DNA of 64,000 nt from NCBI RefSeq assembly GCF_042100115.1, contig NC_091272.1, forward strand, positions 6,758,001-6,822,000, written 5' to 3'. Below the pieces are notes generated by a model. It was not told where the DNA came from. It did not search any database and saw only the letters and a program-made list of their open reading frames with translations. Within the stretch, counting starts at the first letter, position 1; the number at the start of each line of letters is the position of its first letter. Of the stretch, positions 11,767-22,512 are shown one piece after another. The position numbers and the translations under genes are program-made. The stretch is from Alternaria dauci (lineage: Eukaryota > Ascomycota > Dothideomycetes > Pleosporales > Pleosporaceae).

Positions 11767-13116
11767 TCAAAGACTCTCGAAGAACTCATTGAGATGAGCG
11801 TTCACTTCACCCGCCTGCTCAACTTGAAGAAAATGTCCTGCATCCACAGTCCTAATCTGTAACCCTGGAATATAAGGTACAGTCGTTAATAGCTGCTCCG
11901 CCGGATGGGCAACAGGATCTTTTTCCGCCGTGATGAAAATGGTTGGCTGCTCAATGATTCCTGACAATGTCGATCGACCCACGTCTTCGTCTGCCGAGTT
12001 GATGCCTCGCATCATTGCTTTGTACCATTTCTGAGCTGATTCAACACCGCCCTGTGCTCGTGTGGTGGCTTGCCATTGCGCTCTTGTGGTGTTGGTGACC
12101 CACTCGTTGCCGTATTCTGCCCTCCTATCTGCTGCTAGCCATGACTCCAGCCCGTCGACCTTGGCAACGTTCTCGATCCAATCATTTGGCATGTTATGAC
12201 TGAAATGGAGGGAGTAGATGGAATCCAACTACACTATTGTCAGCTTGTGTCGGTACCGCATTGTGATGTTGGACTCACGTGTGTGTCCATGAGGACGTGT
12301 CTGTCTGGTCGATTATAGTAGTACCAGTATCCAAGAAGGGGGTATCCGAGTTTAGCTTCGGTAATGTTGTTGTAGACTTCGACAGAGGTTTGATTGAAAT
12401 CTTGGCCGGGGGCAAAGTAGCCAATTCCCATGAACGCAAGAGCTGAGATATACTTGGACTGATACGTGTGGAACCGGGAGACCAAGAAGCTGCCGCTAAG
12501 GTGTGTCAGTCCGAAAGTCATGGAAGAGATGAAATTTGTGGTGGTTGTACATACAGGTCATGCGAAACCGTGACTACCTTTTCAATGCCCTCACAGTCGA
12601 GCAGTTCAGCAAGGCCAGCTGCCATATTCTTGAAGCTGTAAGGTTCCAGTTCTTCTGGCTTGCTTGTACCACCAGCACCCAGAAGATCTGGAGCTATGAT
12701 ACCATAGCCGCGTCTATTCGATCTGGTTGATCCAACTGTATGAAGAATCTGGGAAGCCGTGAAGGAAAAAGAGGTAGGGCTTTTCCGTGTCTCTAGGAGG
12801 ATTGATGGCGTAGCGGTATGTGAGCCCAGAAGTAGGAAGCCGCACATTCTTCATCATGCGGACATAGCCAGTATCTGCGACATCCGCCTCATCGAAGTCA
12901 GCTTCTCACGCTGTCTTGGGGATCTGATAGACATACCGTTTCAAGGTTCACATTGAACACACAAGTCTTATTCTGGTATGGTGTGAGCATTGCGATCTAG
13001 CTGAGGCATCGGGTTCAACAAAAACGTACGTCTGCACGATGTTGTGGTGTTGGCACTGCGCCTGAGGCAAGTGCCAGACTGCTTGTCAACAGAAGCGCTT
13101 TCAGCGAGAAAACCAT
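11767..13116 (-). pseudogene. Secreted epoxide hydrolase-like alpha/beta hydrolase, frameshifted
   Basis: Five exons on the minus strand: 13116-13030, 12972-12937, 12887-12555, 12495-12279, 12228-11767; introns of 49-59 nt. The start at 13116 gives a signal peptide (MVFSLKALLL..., cleavage near residue 20). Family landmarks in order are the oxyanion motif HGFPDSS, nucleophile Asp in VSHDLGS, acid Asp in TAEKDPVA, and catalytic His in AGHFLQ, as in soluble epoxide hydrolases and haloalkane dehalogenase relatives. Exon 3 is broken: the frame carrying HGFPDSSYSW runs into TAG at 12716-12714, while the following RRGYGIIAPDLLG block is in another frame. The exon lengths sum to 1135 nt, one over a multiple of three. 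A small deletion (about 8 nt by comparison with the usual spacing of this block) explains both. All catalytic residues survive, so the lesion is either recent or a sequence error. Confidence 0.75.
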
Positions 13117-15350
13117 GGTGAACGTCGAGAAACTGTAATACGTCTTTGGTCTTGCAGAGAATCATAAGGATAAGAACGAAGGCTGATTATATACGTACCC
13201 TTTTGCACGTGTAATTAGCTCATCGATAGATGAAATTTGCGCACAACAGCTGCCAAGGTAGCAATGCACGTATGATGTAGGCGACTCTGCCAGAGGTAGG
13301 CTACTTGCCATCAACAAGCATCAGATGAATAGATTACCAAGCTCTGCTGGAAAAGATCGCCAATTGATTAGAACATCCAGGGGACAGCCATGTTTCGATG
13401 AGCATTAGATTATCCAATCATGCCACGGGAAAAGCCCCACTTGTTTAGTAGACCAAAGAGGCGGTTCTGCGCCAACAAGCATCCCGAGGTCAGATTACTA
13501 AACCCTGTAAATACCGCCGAAATTCTTGCGAGGAACAACGGTTACGGCCAAGTGCGGCTTCAGCTTTCCGTTTTACGATCTTCGTATTCATAACTCGTTC
13601 GATTTTATTCTCTCGTTTCGTACATCTTGATTTTCTTCCAGCTCTTACATGCGCAGTGGCTCAGTGCGGACCTTGAGCAGCCCCGACTACATTGCTTAGC
13701 AAGAACAAATGACGCAATATCTTATCCTTTGTAGTATGATTTGTTGTGAACATCAGTCATTTTTAACATGGGTGACGTGGGCTTCTTTCTGTCCCTGGAT
13801 ATTTCTTCCTCATCTGGTCCAGTCAACTCCTCCTCTTGTTGTACACATACCCATATTACTTGAACGGTTCATAGAAACAGGATTCAATAGAGTTCCGGTC
13901 ACGATCGTTGTTTGCAGAGAATTCAACCTGCGATGTAGTACCTAGGTACTAGAGAACGTAACCACACTTAGATTGGAGAGGGTACTAGAACATAGAAAAA
14001 ATGGGTGAAACGTTGATGACCATCCCGGTTCAGATGCGCGACCTGCATTCCGCTGCCCGTACCGGAAAAGAGTTGCGTCTTACGTCTATGTGTTGCCCAA
14101 GGGCCGATAGATGCACTGTAGATAGGTGATGAGTGATCATAGTGTACTAATAGGTATCGAATTTGTCGATGGTATCAGCCTACTAAGCGTCGTTGTGTAA
14201 TTCTGTTGTCTCGCCCCACAGCATGGCCAAATTTCGTGGAGCACCTGGGCGATGTTTGGCGTCCTATTTGAATAGTAATCTCCATCTTGCAGTTTTCTCA
14301 AGCAATTCTCCATTATCGGTAGGTTCATATAGGCGTTCAATCCACCCACCGGGCTGACCAAGCCTGAGAAGATGAGTAATTGCTTCTGTCTTCATCCGAT
14401 CCCAGTACTGTCGATAGTCTCCGTTCTCTCGCTAATTCGAAGATGGATGAACAAGATACCTAGGTATGCACTTATGTGATCATCGGCGAACTTCTCTGCA
14501 CCTAGCCTCAGAGAGTCTTGTTGTTTGTTCTTGCCGCTTCCTTTCCCATCCCTCATGCCTTTGATGACGGTCTCTTCGAAGATCTTGTCTTGATTCACAT
14601 TCTATTTGGTCCATAGAATGTTGGTTTTGTCCGTGGAAAATGAGTCTCTTGAGTTTTTGAGTACAGGTGTTTCTGGAAAGGCCGAATGTATGGCGAGTTA
14701 GATGATATCTCACGTCGCAAGGTCTCACGCACGTAGACCCGTATGCTTGCCATCAGTCGAAGACTATGGGACTCAATTTAAGTGTTGGCTCTCTGGCTTT
14801 GAACAGAAAACCTTGTCGCGCCGTGCAAGCGACGTCAAGAGGAAACTTAGCCTGAAGGTGTGTCCAAAAAAGGCGAGGTAAGTGCATGATGTATGAAACA
14901 ATGCACCTGCTGTCGAATGTAGCGAAAGTACTACAATTTGCTACCAAGACATGCATGATTTGATCTTCGTTCTGAGGAACGGTGCTTTTGCCGTGAATCT
15001 GGGGCTGTTTGAGAAGCAGGGGCTATTCCTTGGTATAGAAATGTTGCCTTTAGGGCTGCTCGGGCCATGAGAGTAGGGAAATGCCTATCCGTCTAGGCAG
15101 GCCCGAGAGTCCAGGCTTTATGGGGCTACGCTTACCGCTTTCATGTTCTGGTCGTGTTTCGGTTGAGTCCACGGGTTTGTCTTGCGGGATCACCGTGGTA
15201 GTATGATTGACAGATGGATCTAGATTGCTAGGGCGTAAGATTTCTAGGGCCGTGGCCGGTAAAGCTACGCATTAGGGCACAGTTGAAATATGGTACGTTT
15301 CGCGATGCTTCGCTAGATGTCCAAATGACTGCTGCAATATCGTGGTTGTT
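13117..15350. other. Intergenic, no gene seen
   Basis: About 2.2 kb between the hydrolase start and the short repeat pair. It has normal composition and no open frame with recognisable domains; frames at 13709-13945, 14137-14361, 14392-14598, 14480-14728, 14753-14956 and 15283-15486 look like chance. Two perfect TACCTAGGTA-type palindromes occur at 13936-13951 and 14456-14467. Confidence 0.5.
13187..13193 (-). promoter_or_regulatory. Candidate TATA box of epoxide hydrolase gene
   Basis: TATATAA on the minus strand, about 71 bp upstream of the ATG at 13116. Assigned from motif and spacing only. Confidence 0.35.
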
Positions 15351-15455
15351 GGTGAAGTTTCGTACCCCAAAGCTCAAACCCAATGATTATCTCGACACAG
15401 TCGGCCTTCCACGGGGACAGAAAAAGCGACTTTACACTCTCGTGGTGAAGTTTCG
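15350..15455 (+). repeat. Short dispersed element, copy A, with flanking direct repeats
   Basis: An 80-bp unit (15363-15442) beginning taccccaaagctcaaaccc and ending near gactttacactctcg is flanked by identical 13-bp direct repeats, tggtgaagtttcg at 15350-15362 and 15443-15455. It is related to copy C at 22431-22498 and, in inverted orientation, to copy B at 15581-15649. Flanking repeats of this length resemble target-site duplications. I see no coding capacity or named family. Confidence 0.65.
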
Positions 15456-15567
15456 GAACTTTGAGAGAGTCCTGGTCAGGCGATAGGGGGTGGGGCTATC
15501 GCAAGCGGTTAGTGTCTTGGCATGACGCAAGTTATGTAGTAATCTCTTGAAAGGCATTGACGCCTGG

Positions 15568-15662
15568 CCCGCACACACCTACACGAGAGTGTAAAGTCGC
15601 TTTTCCGATCTCCTGAGAGGCCTACTGTGCCGCGATAATCATTGGGTTGCCTGCACACACCT
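15568..15662 (-). repeat. Short dispersed element, copy B (inverted), with flanking direct repeats
   Basis: A 69-bp unit (15581-15649), largely the reverse complement of copy A over its core (AATGATTATC ... AAAGCGACTTTACACTCTCG). It is flanked by 13-bp direct repeats, cccgcacacacct (15568-15580) and cctgcacacacct (15650-15662), matching at 12 of 13 positions. Together A and B form a 268-bp inverted pair (15379-15646) that mimics a MITE with 64-bp terminal inverted repeats, but each arm has its own flanking duplication. Confidence 0.6.
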
Positions 15663-15755
15663 GTGCCGCATGTTTCGATTCTGTTATACTCATCAACCCC
15701 GCCTCGTCATCATGGTGTTGTACATCGAATCCCTCGAACATCCTTTACTAGCGAC

Positions 15756-16576
15756 ATGAGCATCGCACCTCAGGAGATGCAAGAGGCCATCGGCGCTGAT
15801 GACACTGGAAAGCTTTTGAAATGGCTTCGCGGACATCCAGAGCCAAGCTACGAAGAACTGCAAGAATGTCTAACTAAAGCGATGTTGTCTGGATCTCTGC
15901 GTGTGATCGAGACGCTCCTGGACCACGGGGCTACGCTAAGTGACTCTTCAAACAACGCGTTGTTTGCTAGAGCAGAGCCTGCTGCATTTCAGCAACTCAT
16001 CGATCACGGCTGGGATATCAATAGCACAGAGTTCGAAAGCCCGGCTATACAGCAAGTATCTGGTTCGTTTCAGCAAGCCTTTGACTTACGAAATGACAGC
16101 CGAGCGCTGCATAACGAAAGCCTATTGCGGTGGCTACTTGGTAATGGCGCGGATCCAAACGTCAAATCCGTAAGGCGTAGATCGTGTTTGCAACTTCGAA
16201 CCGCGCTTGCTCAAACGGCGCGACTCGAAGACCCGACGGCACTGCAAATCCTACTGTCTCACGGGGCCGAAATGGATCCGCTGGCATTGTTCGACGCCAT
16301 AAAAGTCCGCGGGAACACAAACGGCACTAATACTATGACTGTCTTGATCGATCATCGCGCTGACGTCAACTACATGGCACAGAATTGGGCAACGCCGCTT
16401 GTCCACGCCGCACACTACGGATCTAAGGAAAAGTATTGTATCTGCTGAAACATGGTGCAGACCCTACTATTCGTAGCAGGGTGAGCAAGATCACACCGGC
16501 CGAGAGTGCACACACGCGTAGCGACCAAGAATTGTATGAAATCCTCAAGGCAGCCGAGGCTGAGCATACGCAGTAG
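15756..16576 (+). pseudogene. Ankyrin-repeat protein with 3' frameshift
   Basis: The frame opens at 15642, but that start lies inside short element B; ATG 15756 (MSIAPQEMQEAI) is the likely start. Ankyrin-type repeats are visible, with hallmarks LLDHGATL near residue 60, LLGNGADPN near residue 130, LLSHGAEMD and LIDHRADVN further on. After TPLVHAAHYGSKEK the frame meets TGA at 16446-16448. The expected continuation, VLYLLKHGADPTIRS, is in the next frame from 16433 and ends at TAG 16574-16576. One missing base in the ggaaaag run near 16426-16433 explains this. An intron-like stretch (16056-16099) cannot be spliced without breaking the frame and is left in. Such small ankyrin proteins are common in fungi and their partners cannot be predicted. 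The homopolymer-like context also allows a sequencing error. Confidence 0.7.
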
Positions 16577-17280
16577 CAGAGGAGGCGAATCACTTTCCTG
16601 TCTCTTAATGCTGGTCCAGCCTAAGTCTTTTTCCCAATGTCGAGGGACATCGATAGCACCATGATCTTAGTTCTTTTGCTTATTCAAAACATGATCTCGT
16701 TTGGGTTGTGCCATTCAACCCCAATCAGCGATGGCGGTAGGTGTTAATCTGAGCTAACTATCGTTTGCCATGTCGCCATCTCAAACGTACTCTTTGATCA
16801 ATCCTTACGCCATCGTCAGTCGCTTGGTGGCAAGATCCAGCGGCATGATTCGATATCTGAGCCATATTGGTACTGCTCACAACGTCGGAGTGAGAAAATG
16901 ACACGTATTGGCCTCACGCATAGATGGTCGTGCTACCAGAAACCGCATCCAGAAGGATGTCTCGGCCCCTTAGTCCCCCAATCTAGTCAGTGCTTCTAGG
17001 CTAACAGAATGCAGGAAGCGGCACAGAACCTGACGCAGGAGGGGGCGCGTTCCAAGGAGGTGAACGGGTTTCCGGAGGGCCGCCATGCAAGCAAGTCCCG
17101 GTACTTTTCAAAGTTTACTCTTCCGAACGATCGACGGAGTATCGTACTGCTGGTGACACTTGCTGTTATATAAATCGCTGCTCTGACAGCTACTGATATG
17201 CCAGAAATTAACACAGCACCGAGGACAGTGTGTTTTATCCTTTATTTCCACATCACATTCGTACTTCACTCCGCATCATG
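16577..17280. other. Intergenic, no gene seen
   Basis: No gene recognised. The promoter of the next gene lies at its right end, with TATATAAA at 17167-17174. Confidence 0.5.
17167..17174 (+). promoter_or_regulatory. Candidate TATA box of long secreted-protein pseudogene
   Basis: TATATAAA about 107 bp upstream of the ATG at 17281. Assigned from motif and spacing. Confidence 0.35.
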
Positions 17281-19989
17281 GTTCGACACCTCACTTTGAT
17301 CACTCTGTTCTTGTTCCAGTCAATGTCAGTGGCTGAGATCTTCACGCTTGCCCTGGGCGATATAGCTCAATACTCAGGAACTTTGGTATTCATCCAACAG
17401 CTGTTTCAAAACAATAACCCATCTCCTGACAATAACCAGGCTACTACACCGACTCTAACTGGCTCACGTATCGTATTTACGGATCCGCCGAGCCCGAATG
17501 ACGGTGTCGACCTTATTCTGTCCGAGGAGCTGCACGAACAGATTGCAACTGCTTTGGACGGTGCATGCGTCAACATTGACGACATATGACTCGAATGTAT
17601 CAATGGCATTCTTGTCAATCCAAAAATTGAACTAGAAGCACGTGAGATTGGTATTGCCGGAATGTCCGTAGCATTCTTGGCTGTGCTTTACTTTCCGATA
17701 GCCAACAAGGTCCACAAGTCGAAAGTTGTGCCTGCTGTGCTTCACGTCCCCCTAAACCAAGTAGGGCCTATAGCTTCCGCAGCGCAGGCATCCACACTTG
17801 CTTTCGCCACCGGAACTGGGACATCAATGGTTACGATCACGCGAAGGCCTCAAGTAGCCTCGACTACAGTGTAAGGCATCTTTTCGTCAATCTGGAATGC
17901 TCGAGTAACCATTGTTAGCTCCAATGCACCGTTTCAAACAACTTTTAGCAGTTCGGTAGGCGATAATGTACCAGGGGACATCGAGATCTACATTCCTGAG
18001 TCTCTTGGACAGCGAATGACGGAACTCATCGACAGAAGCCAACAATGCATTCTCGATGACAGCTTTTCCGGTTCTCGAAAGGCTCGTAGTCTGGAATTCA
18101 GTGAGCAACTTACTGGAGTCATTTGCGCTACCAAGCAAGTCATTCTCAATGCTTCACCAGGAGCCGCTTTTGAAGATCTTGGCTCTTTGGGGACAATCTC
18201 AATTCAGATACCGACTTGGAAGATACCAGAGGTGCAAGATGCCATGGAAGTGGTGATGCAACTCGCCGAGATTTCGTATCATTACATGAACATGAATCCG
18301 GAACTGGCGTTGATCATCGCGGGCTTCTCGTTCATGTTGGTGTATCAGAGATCGATAACTGGGACCCCTATATATCCGTCGATCCGTATCCCTGGCACTG
18401 AGCTCCAAGGGGACACCACAATATCGGTAACGCCCTCACCTACGATCTTTACCCCTACTATATCGATAGCCTCTACTCTAAGTAGTTCGAGCTCCTCCAG
18501 TACGCAGGAATGTTCGGCTTATTGCGGTATGACTGGTGCAATCAAGAGATGCACTACGCAATGCCCGAAGATCACCGGTGCCCCTACTGCCGCCCCAACG
18601 GAGTACGCAGTGAGAACAATGACCGTAGAGCCTTGGGTCGTTCCGATCGAGCCCCAGATTCCCATCACAGACGTTTTCAGCTTCTGTATGCCTAACGAAG
18701 ATACCCAGTTTCCAAGATCAGCGTTCAATGCGACTTAGGCCAACTTTTGCGAAAAAGCAGACGGCTCGACGGAAGACGTCACCTGGATGGTCAATGCCAA
18801 AGGAGAGCAATCGCAACTCAACCGCCGACGATTCTGGAGACGGGACACCTCGGACACATTTAATGACTACAAGTTTGCCCTGTGGTGGAGGCCTAAAACG
18901 GGAGAGAACACTACCGACTGTGCTTTCTCATGCGAAGAGGCGTTTGAAGGCCTCGCAGAGAACGAATCATGCCAAGCAGGCGACGAAGGAGCTTTCATGG
19001 CAAGTAATGGAGGCATCGATATTGGCTGTGGGATGTATTCCTTCACCATCCACCACCAAATTCAGTCTACCGTCAAGTGTCTGAATCACCCACTCGATGC
19101 ACCAAAAAGAGAAAATGTGGCGTATGGGGGCACGAGCGTGGAGTCGGCTATCCAAACCTGGTGTAGCGACAACAACGGCCATCAGTTTACGTCCAACTCC
19201 ATCTCAGATAATGTGTACCGGCATTGGGGAATCACGCAACTCGACGTAACCGACCGCCGCTCATTCTGGCTCCGGGCCAAACCAAATGGCAACAACCAAC
19301 AAGCATCATTCGTGAAAGACGAATGCGTCGCCGCTCTGAAGGAAGGTCTGAGTAAGTGCGATCCAGACTCCGATACATCACACGGCTTCACCGCTACTGT
19401 CGGTACCATCGATTACAGCCTGGATCTAAGCGGCGTCACGAAGGACGATAGCCCTCCTTGGGACGAACACCCATCGTTTCCTGCATCAGAACAATTGACC
19501 GCGAAAGGCAGTAGTAAGCCCCAAGCGCCCAAGTGCTGGGACGAGACCAGATATGCCACAGGCAGGACGGTGTCTCCGGACGATCTTGAACGAGCAATTG
19601 ACGGTTGGTGCATTAACGATGCAAAGATCAAAGGCTTCGGTCAGTATGGTGACCAAGGATGGAGATATCCTCCAGACGGTCAGCCAGGTTTCTACCCAGA
19701 GAGTCGTAATCCACAACATCTTCATCTCGGCATGGAGACGGTGGAGAATGGGGCGCCGCAACCGTACGACGATATGACGTGGTGCCAGTGAGACTCTTGC
19801 CCTCCTGCTATATGTGTTCAGCGTAACTAACGATATTGCAGGGGCTACAATTGGCGCATGGGAAGAGATGATTGCCGGTATGCGTTGCGCAGGTTGTTCA
19901 AGGATTGTAACACGATCCCTGATGAGTTCCGCGGTGGCGAGTACATATATCGGTGTGTGACGTACCGTGTGTATTCGACCAACGACTGA
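17281..19989 (+). pseudogene. Long secreted cysteine-rich protein with two in-frame stops
   Basis: Exons 17281-17870, 17919-19787 and 19842-19989, with introns of 48 and 54 nt, add up to exactly 869 codons in one continuous frame, but TGA (17587-17589) and TAG (18736-18738) interrupt it. Both are one C-to-T step from a sense codon (CGA, CAG), and protein-like sequence continues in the same frame after each. Residues 1-19 form a signal peptide. A hydrophobic stretch lies at about 127-140 and another (LALIIAGFSFMLVY) near residue 325. A Ser/Thr-rich linker near residue 385 leads to a Cys-rich C-terminal half with cysteine pairs such as CAFSC and CGMYS, ending CRYALRRLFKDC. I do not recognise the family; such proteins are annotated as secreted hypotheticals. 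The two nonsense codons suggest a recently silenced gene, by RIP-like or ordinary deamination. Confidence 0.7.
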
Positions 19990-20542
19990 TACTTGCGGTA
20001 TCATCGATGAACTTAGTCTCCAAGGCGTTTGTGTTTGGTATATTCTGTGGAACGTGTGAGTCACTCACTAATTGCCCTTGCGTAGAGTAATCTCGTTTCC
20101 GCCTATCAGACTATAACTTGTTTTAATCTTGCGAAACATGCGAGTAACAGATTCGAAACTTTCCATCCATACCCATCATGTCATACAGATCTTGCGAATT
20201 TTTCCTCTACACTAAAAGCTCGAAGAACTCAGATTTAGTTCTTTTTATTTGCTATCATAATTCCGTGTACACATAGAGATGTTGAGATTGAATTCGTGAT
20301 TCGGGCATCCTTGGAGGATAAGTAGGATGAGTAGGATGAGTAGAAAAGATCACGGTCAAGTATTCATGAGATGGCTAGGAAGTTAAAGAAAAGAACCATT
20401 AAACCCTTAACGCCCTAAAACTAAAGTCTAAATGTCTATGCTCATCTTTCCCCCTTTGTACAATCTGCCGAGCTCCAACCGAGTAAACCGCGCCTTCATC
20501 GTCCCGTTGTGTTAAACATCGGGACAGCAATAGAGTTGCTGA
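19990..20542. other. Convergent intergenic spacer, no gene seen
   Basis: 3' flanks of the long secreted-protein pseudogene (plus) and the pectate lyase (minus). A short tandem of taggatgag units occurs near 20322-20342. Nothing else is seen. Confidence 0.5.
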
Positions 20543-21376
20543 CTAGCAGGTGGGGAAGTTGTTGCTAGTTCCAAGACCAAAGCAGCCCACGTTGTTCTTC
20601 TGGCTAGGACCATCGATTCCAGCTTCCTTCTCAACGCCAAGGTAGTTCTGGCAGATATCCTTGTTCTCGGTGCCGCAAGTAGTAGTGATGGTGGCAGTGT
20701 CGCCGTAGTTGGCGTTGATAGCAACAAGATCAGAAGTCATGCCGCTGGCCTTGACGTTCTGGATGACGACATGGCGAGGGCTGTTTGCCTTGTTGTTGGA
20801 GCAGTTGCCGCAGCTACGGTACAGCTTGCCCGAGTTGGTGACGGTGTAGTTGCGGATAGTGAGGCGGCCCCTTCCGTTGTGCTGGATGACCTTGTCCTTG
20901 GCGCCGGTGGCACCGCCGCCATCGATGAGGACCTCGCCTGGGCCGAGAGCGGTGACAGCGTCTATGAGATGTTAGTTTTCATGGCTTGATTCTTGAGAAG
21001 AGACTGTCTCACCTTCGCAGACCTCCCTGAAGTAAACGTTCTTCAGAGTGCAGCGGCCCTTGCAATGGATACCTGTAGAACGTCAGTAGATTATATCTAG
21101 AGGTAGGGTGAGCAGTATATTACCGTCGATCTGGTTAGGACCGATGATCAAGTTCGAGATGGTGACACCATCGTCGAGAATGAAGACTGGTGGGCCGTTG
21201 GACTCATCATCGCAGGCGACGCCACTGTCATACTCCGCAAAGTTGAAATCTGTGTTCACAGAGATGCGAGAGTTGGAAGCGCGCTTAACAGCGCCAACCC
21301 TGGCGGGGATAACGAGAGTTTGGGCAGAAGCCAGGGAAGCAGCGAGAGCCGCAAGAGCGAGAGGAGTGAAATGCAT
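20543..21376 (-). CDS. Secreted pectate lyase, family PL3
   Basis: Cuts de-esterified pectin (polygalacturonate) by beta-elimination outside the cell. Three exons on the minus strand, 21376-21124, 21072-21013 and 20961-20543, separated by two 51-nt introns, encode 243 aa, the usual PL3 length. Residues 1-18 form a signal peptide (MHFTPLALAALAASLASA). PL3 landmarks include NLIIGPNQIDGIHC, the Cys-rich turn KGRCTLKNVYFREVCEDAVT, then GGGATGAKDKVIQHNGRG, a CGNCSNN loop and SPRHVVIQNVKASG, giving the right-handed beta-helix with several disulfides. A candidate TATA box lies 140 bp upstream. PL3 enzymes are frequent in plant-associated fungi, which fits a plant-feeding lifestyle. The gene looks intact despite its broken left-hand neighbours. 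Confidence 0.92.
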
Positions 21377-21514
21377 CTTGAAAGAAGGTTGGAATGTATA
21401 GAAACTGAACGAGTGATGTGCGTAGAGTAAATGAGTGAATGAGTGAATGGACTGTAGCGAATGTGAAGATGCTGTTGGAGCTGATGATTCTTTTCAACGG
21501 GGAGAGCATACAGG

Positions 21515-21521
21515 TTATATA
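21515..21521 (-). promoter_or_regulatory. Candidate TATA box of pectate lyase gene
   Basis: TATATAA on the minus strand, about 140 bp upstream of the ATG at 21376. Assigned from motif and spacing. Confidence 0.35.
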
Positions 21522-22416
21522 GTTGAACAGTCTACTCCAGAGATTACCACAACACTTGGTTTCTTGAGACTTCGAAGACTCAGAATACAAGAGCGGTCAG
21601 CTCATGGAGGGATGCCATGTAATGCTCCTCCTGGTATCCAGCATCAAGTGTCAGCCGATAGTAGGTGCTTTGATCACACCAAGAACAAACAGCAATCTAG
21701 CGTTGTACATTTTGGTCGTCGTAGAGTGCTGTACCTTGGTGGACTCAAGGATGCATGAAGGCCAAGAAGTGTCATGCGCACACGGGACACTCCGCTTAAT
21801 CTGGCGTCCCCGTCGCAGCTGTCATGGTGTACTGTGGTCATCTTCTAGAACAGCTGATTCTACTTGGCATCTAGCTAGATATCTGCTAGCCTGTTTCGAC
21901 ACGTGGGTGGCTGGTGTTTGACACCGGGGAAACTAGAGTTCGGTCTTTATGCTGTATTGTTAGCGTGGGATGGTGGCGGTGGTATCTCGTAGTCTTGTAG
22001 TCCGGCGTTTGCCCTGTAATGGTTCACTGTCTGTGCGTCAATGCGGGGGAACTTCCCACCAAACATGTCCGTGCACGTTTCATCTGCTCTCTCTCATGTG
22101 ACCAAGGATGATCATGGGAGAGAAACGTATCCTCTTCCAACAGCCATCTTGTGCGAGCCACCTCAGCCGTCTTCAACCGAACCTCCATTGTATTGGTACT
22201 GTTTCCTCAATACATGGCACGATTGAGCGACACTACCATACTGAGCCCTGGAATGGTGGAAGATGTCTCACATTCCCAGCATGCACGACATGAAACTGTG
22301 GTGTTCTCGCAACAGTCTTCGGTCCGTCCGTCCATGAGGTCGCGTCGCGCCTCACAAAGAGGACAGATCTGTTTCCGCGCAACATTGCTAGACAAGGATT
22401 CCGATGGCGAAAGGGA

Positions 22417-22512
22417 ACCAGCTGACGCAACTCCAAAGCTCAAATCCAATGATTATCGTGACGCAGTAGGCCTCTACCGCCGAAAAAGTGACCTTTACAC
22501 CAGCTGACGCAA
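22417..22512 (+). repeat. Short dispersed element, copy C, with perfect 14-bp direct repeats
   Basis: A 68-bp unit (22431-22498) starting ctccaaagctcaaatccaat and ending gtgacctttac is flanked by two identical 14-bp repeats, accagctgacgcaa, at 22417-22430 and 22499-22512. It matches copy A in the same orientation over its whole length, with scattered differences. The exact flanking duplication shows that the unit arrived as a single discrete insertion. Confidence 0.75.

Noticed and set aside
15379..15646. A classical MITE with 64-bp terminal inverted repeats
   Set aside because: Each arm has its own 13-bp flanking direct repeat, and a lone arm occurs at 22431-22498, which favours two separate short insertions.
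15642..15755. 38-residue N-terminal extension of the ankyrin protein
   Set aside because: It begins inside the short repeat element B and has no protein-like features.
16056..16099. 44-nt intron in the ankyrin gene
   Set aside because: It has gt...ag ends and a branch-like cttac, but splicing puts the next segment out of frame with an immediate TAA; reading through keeps the frame.
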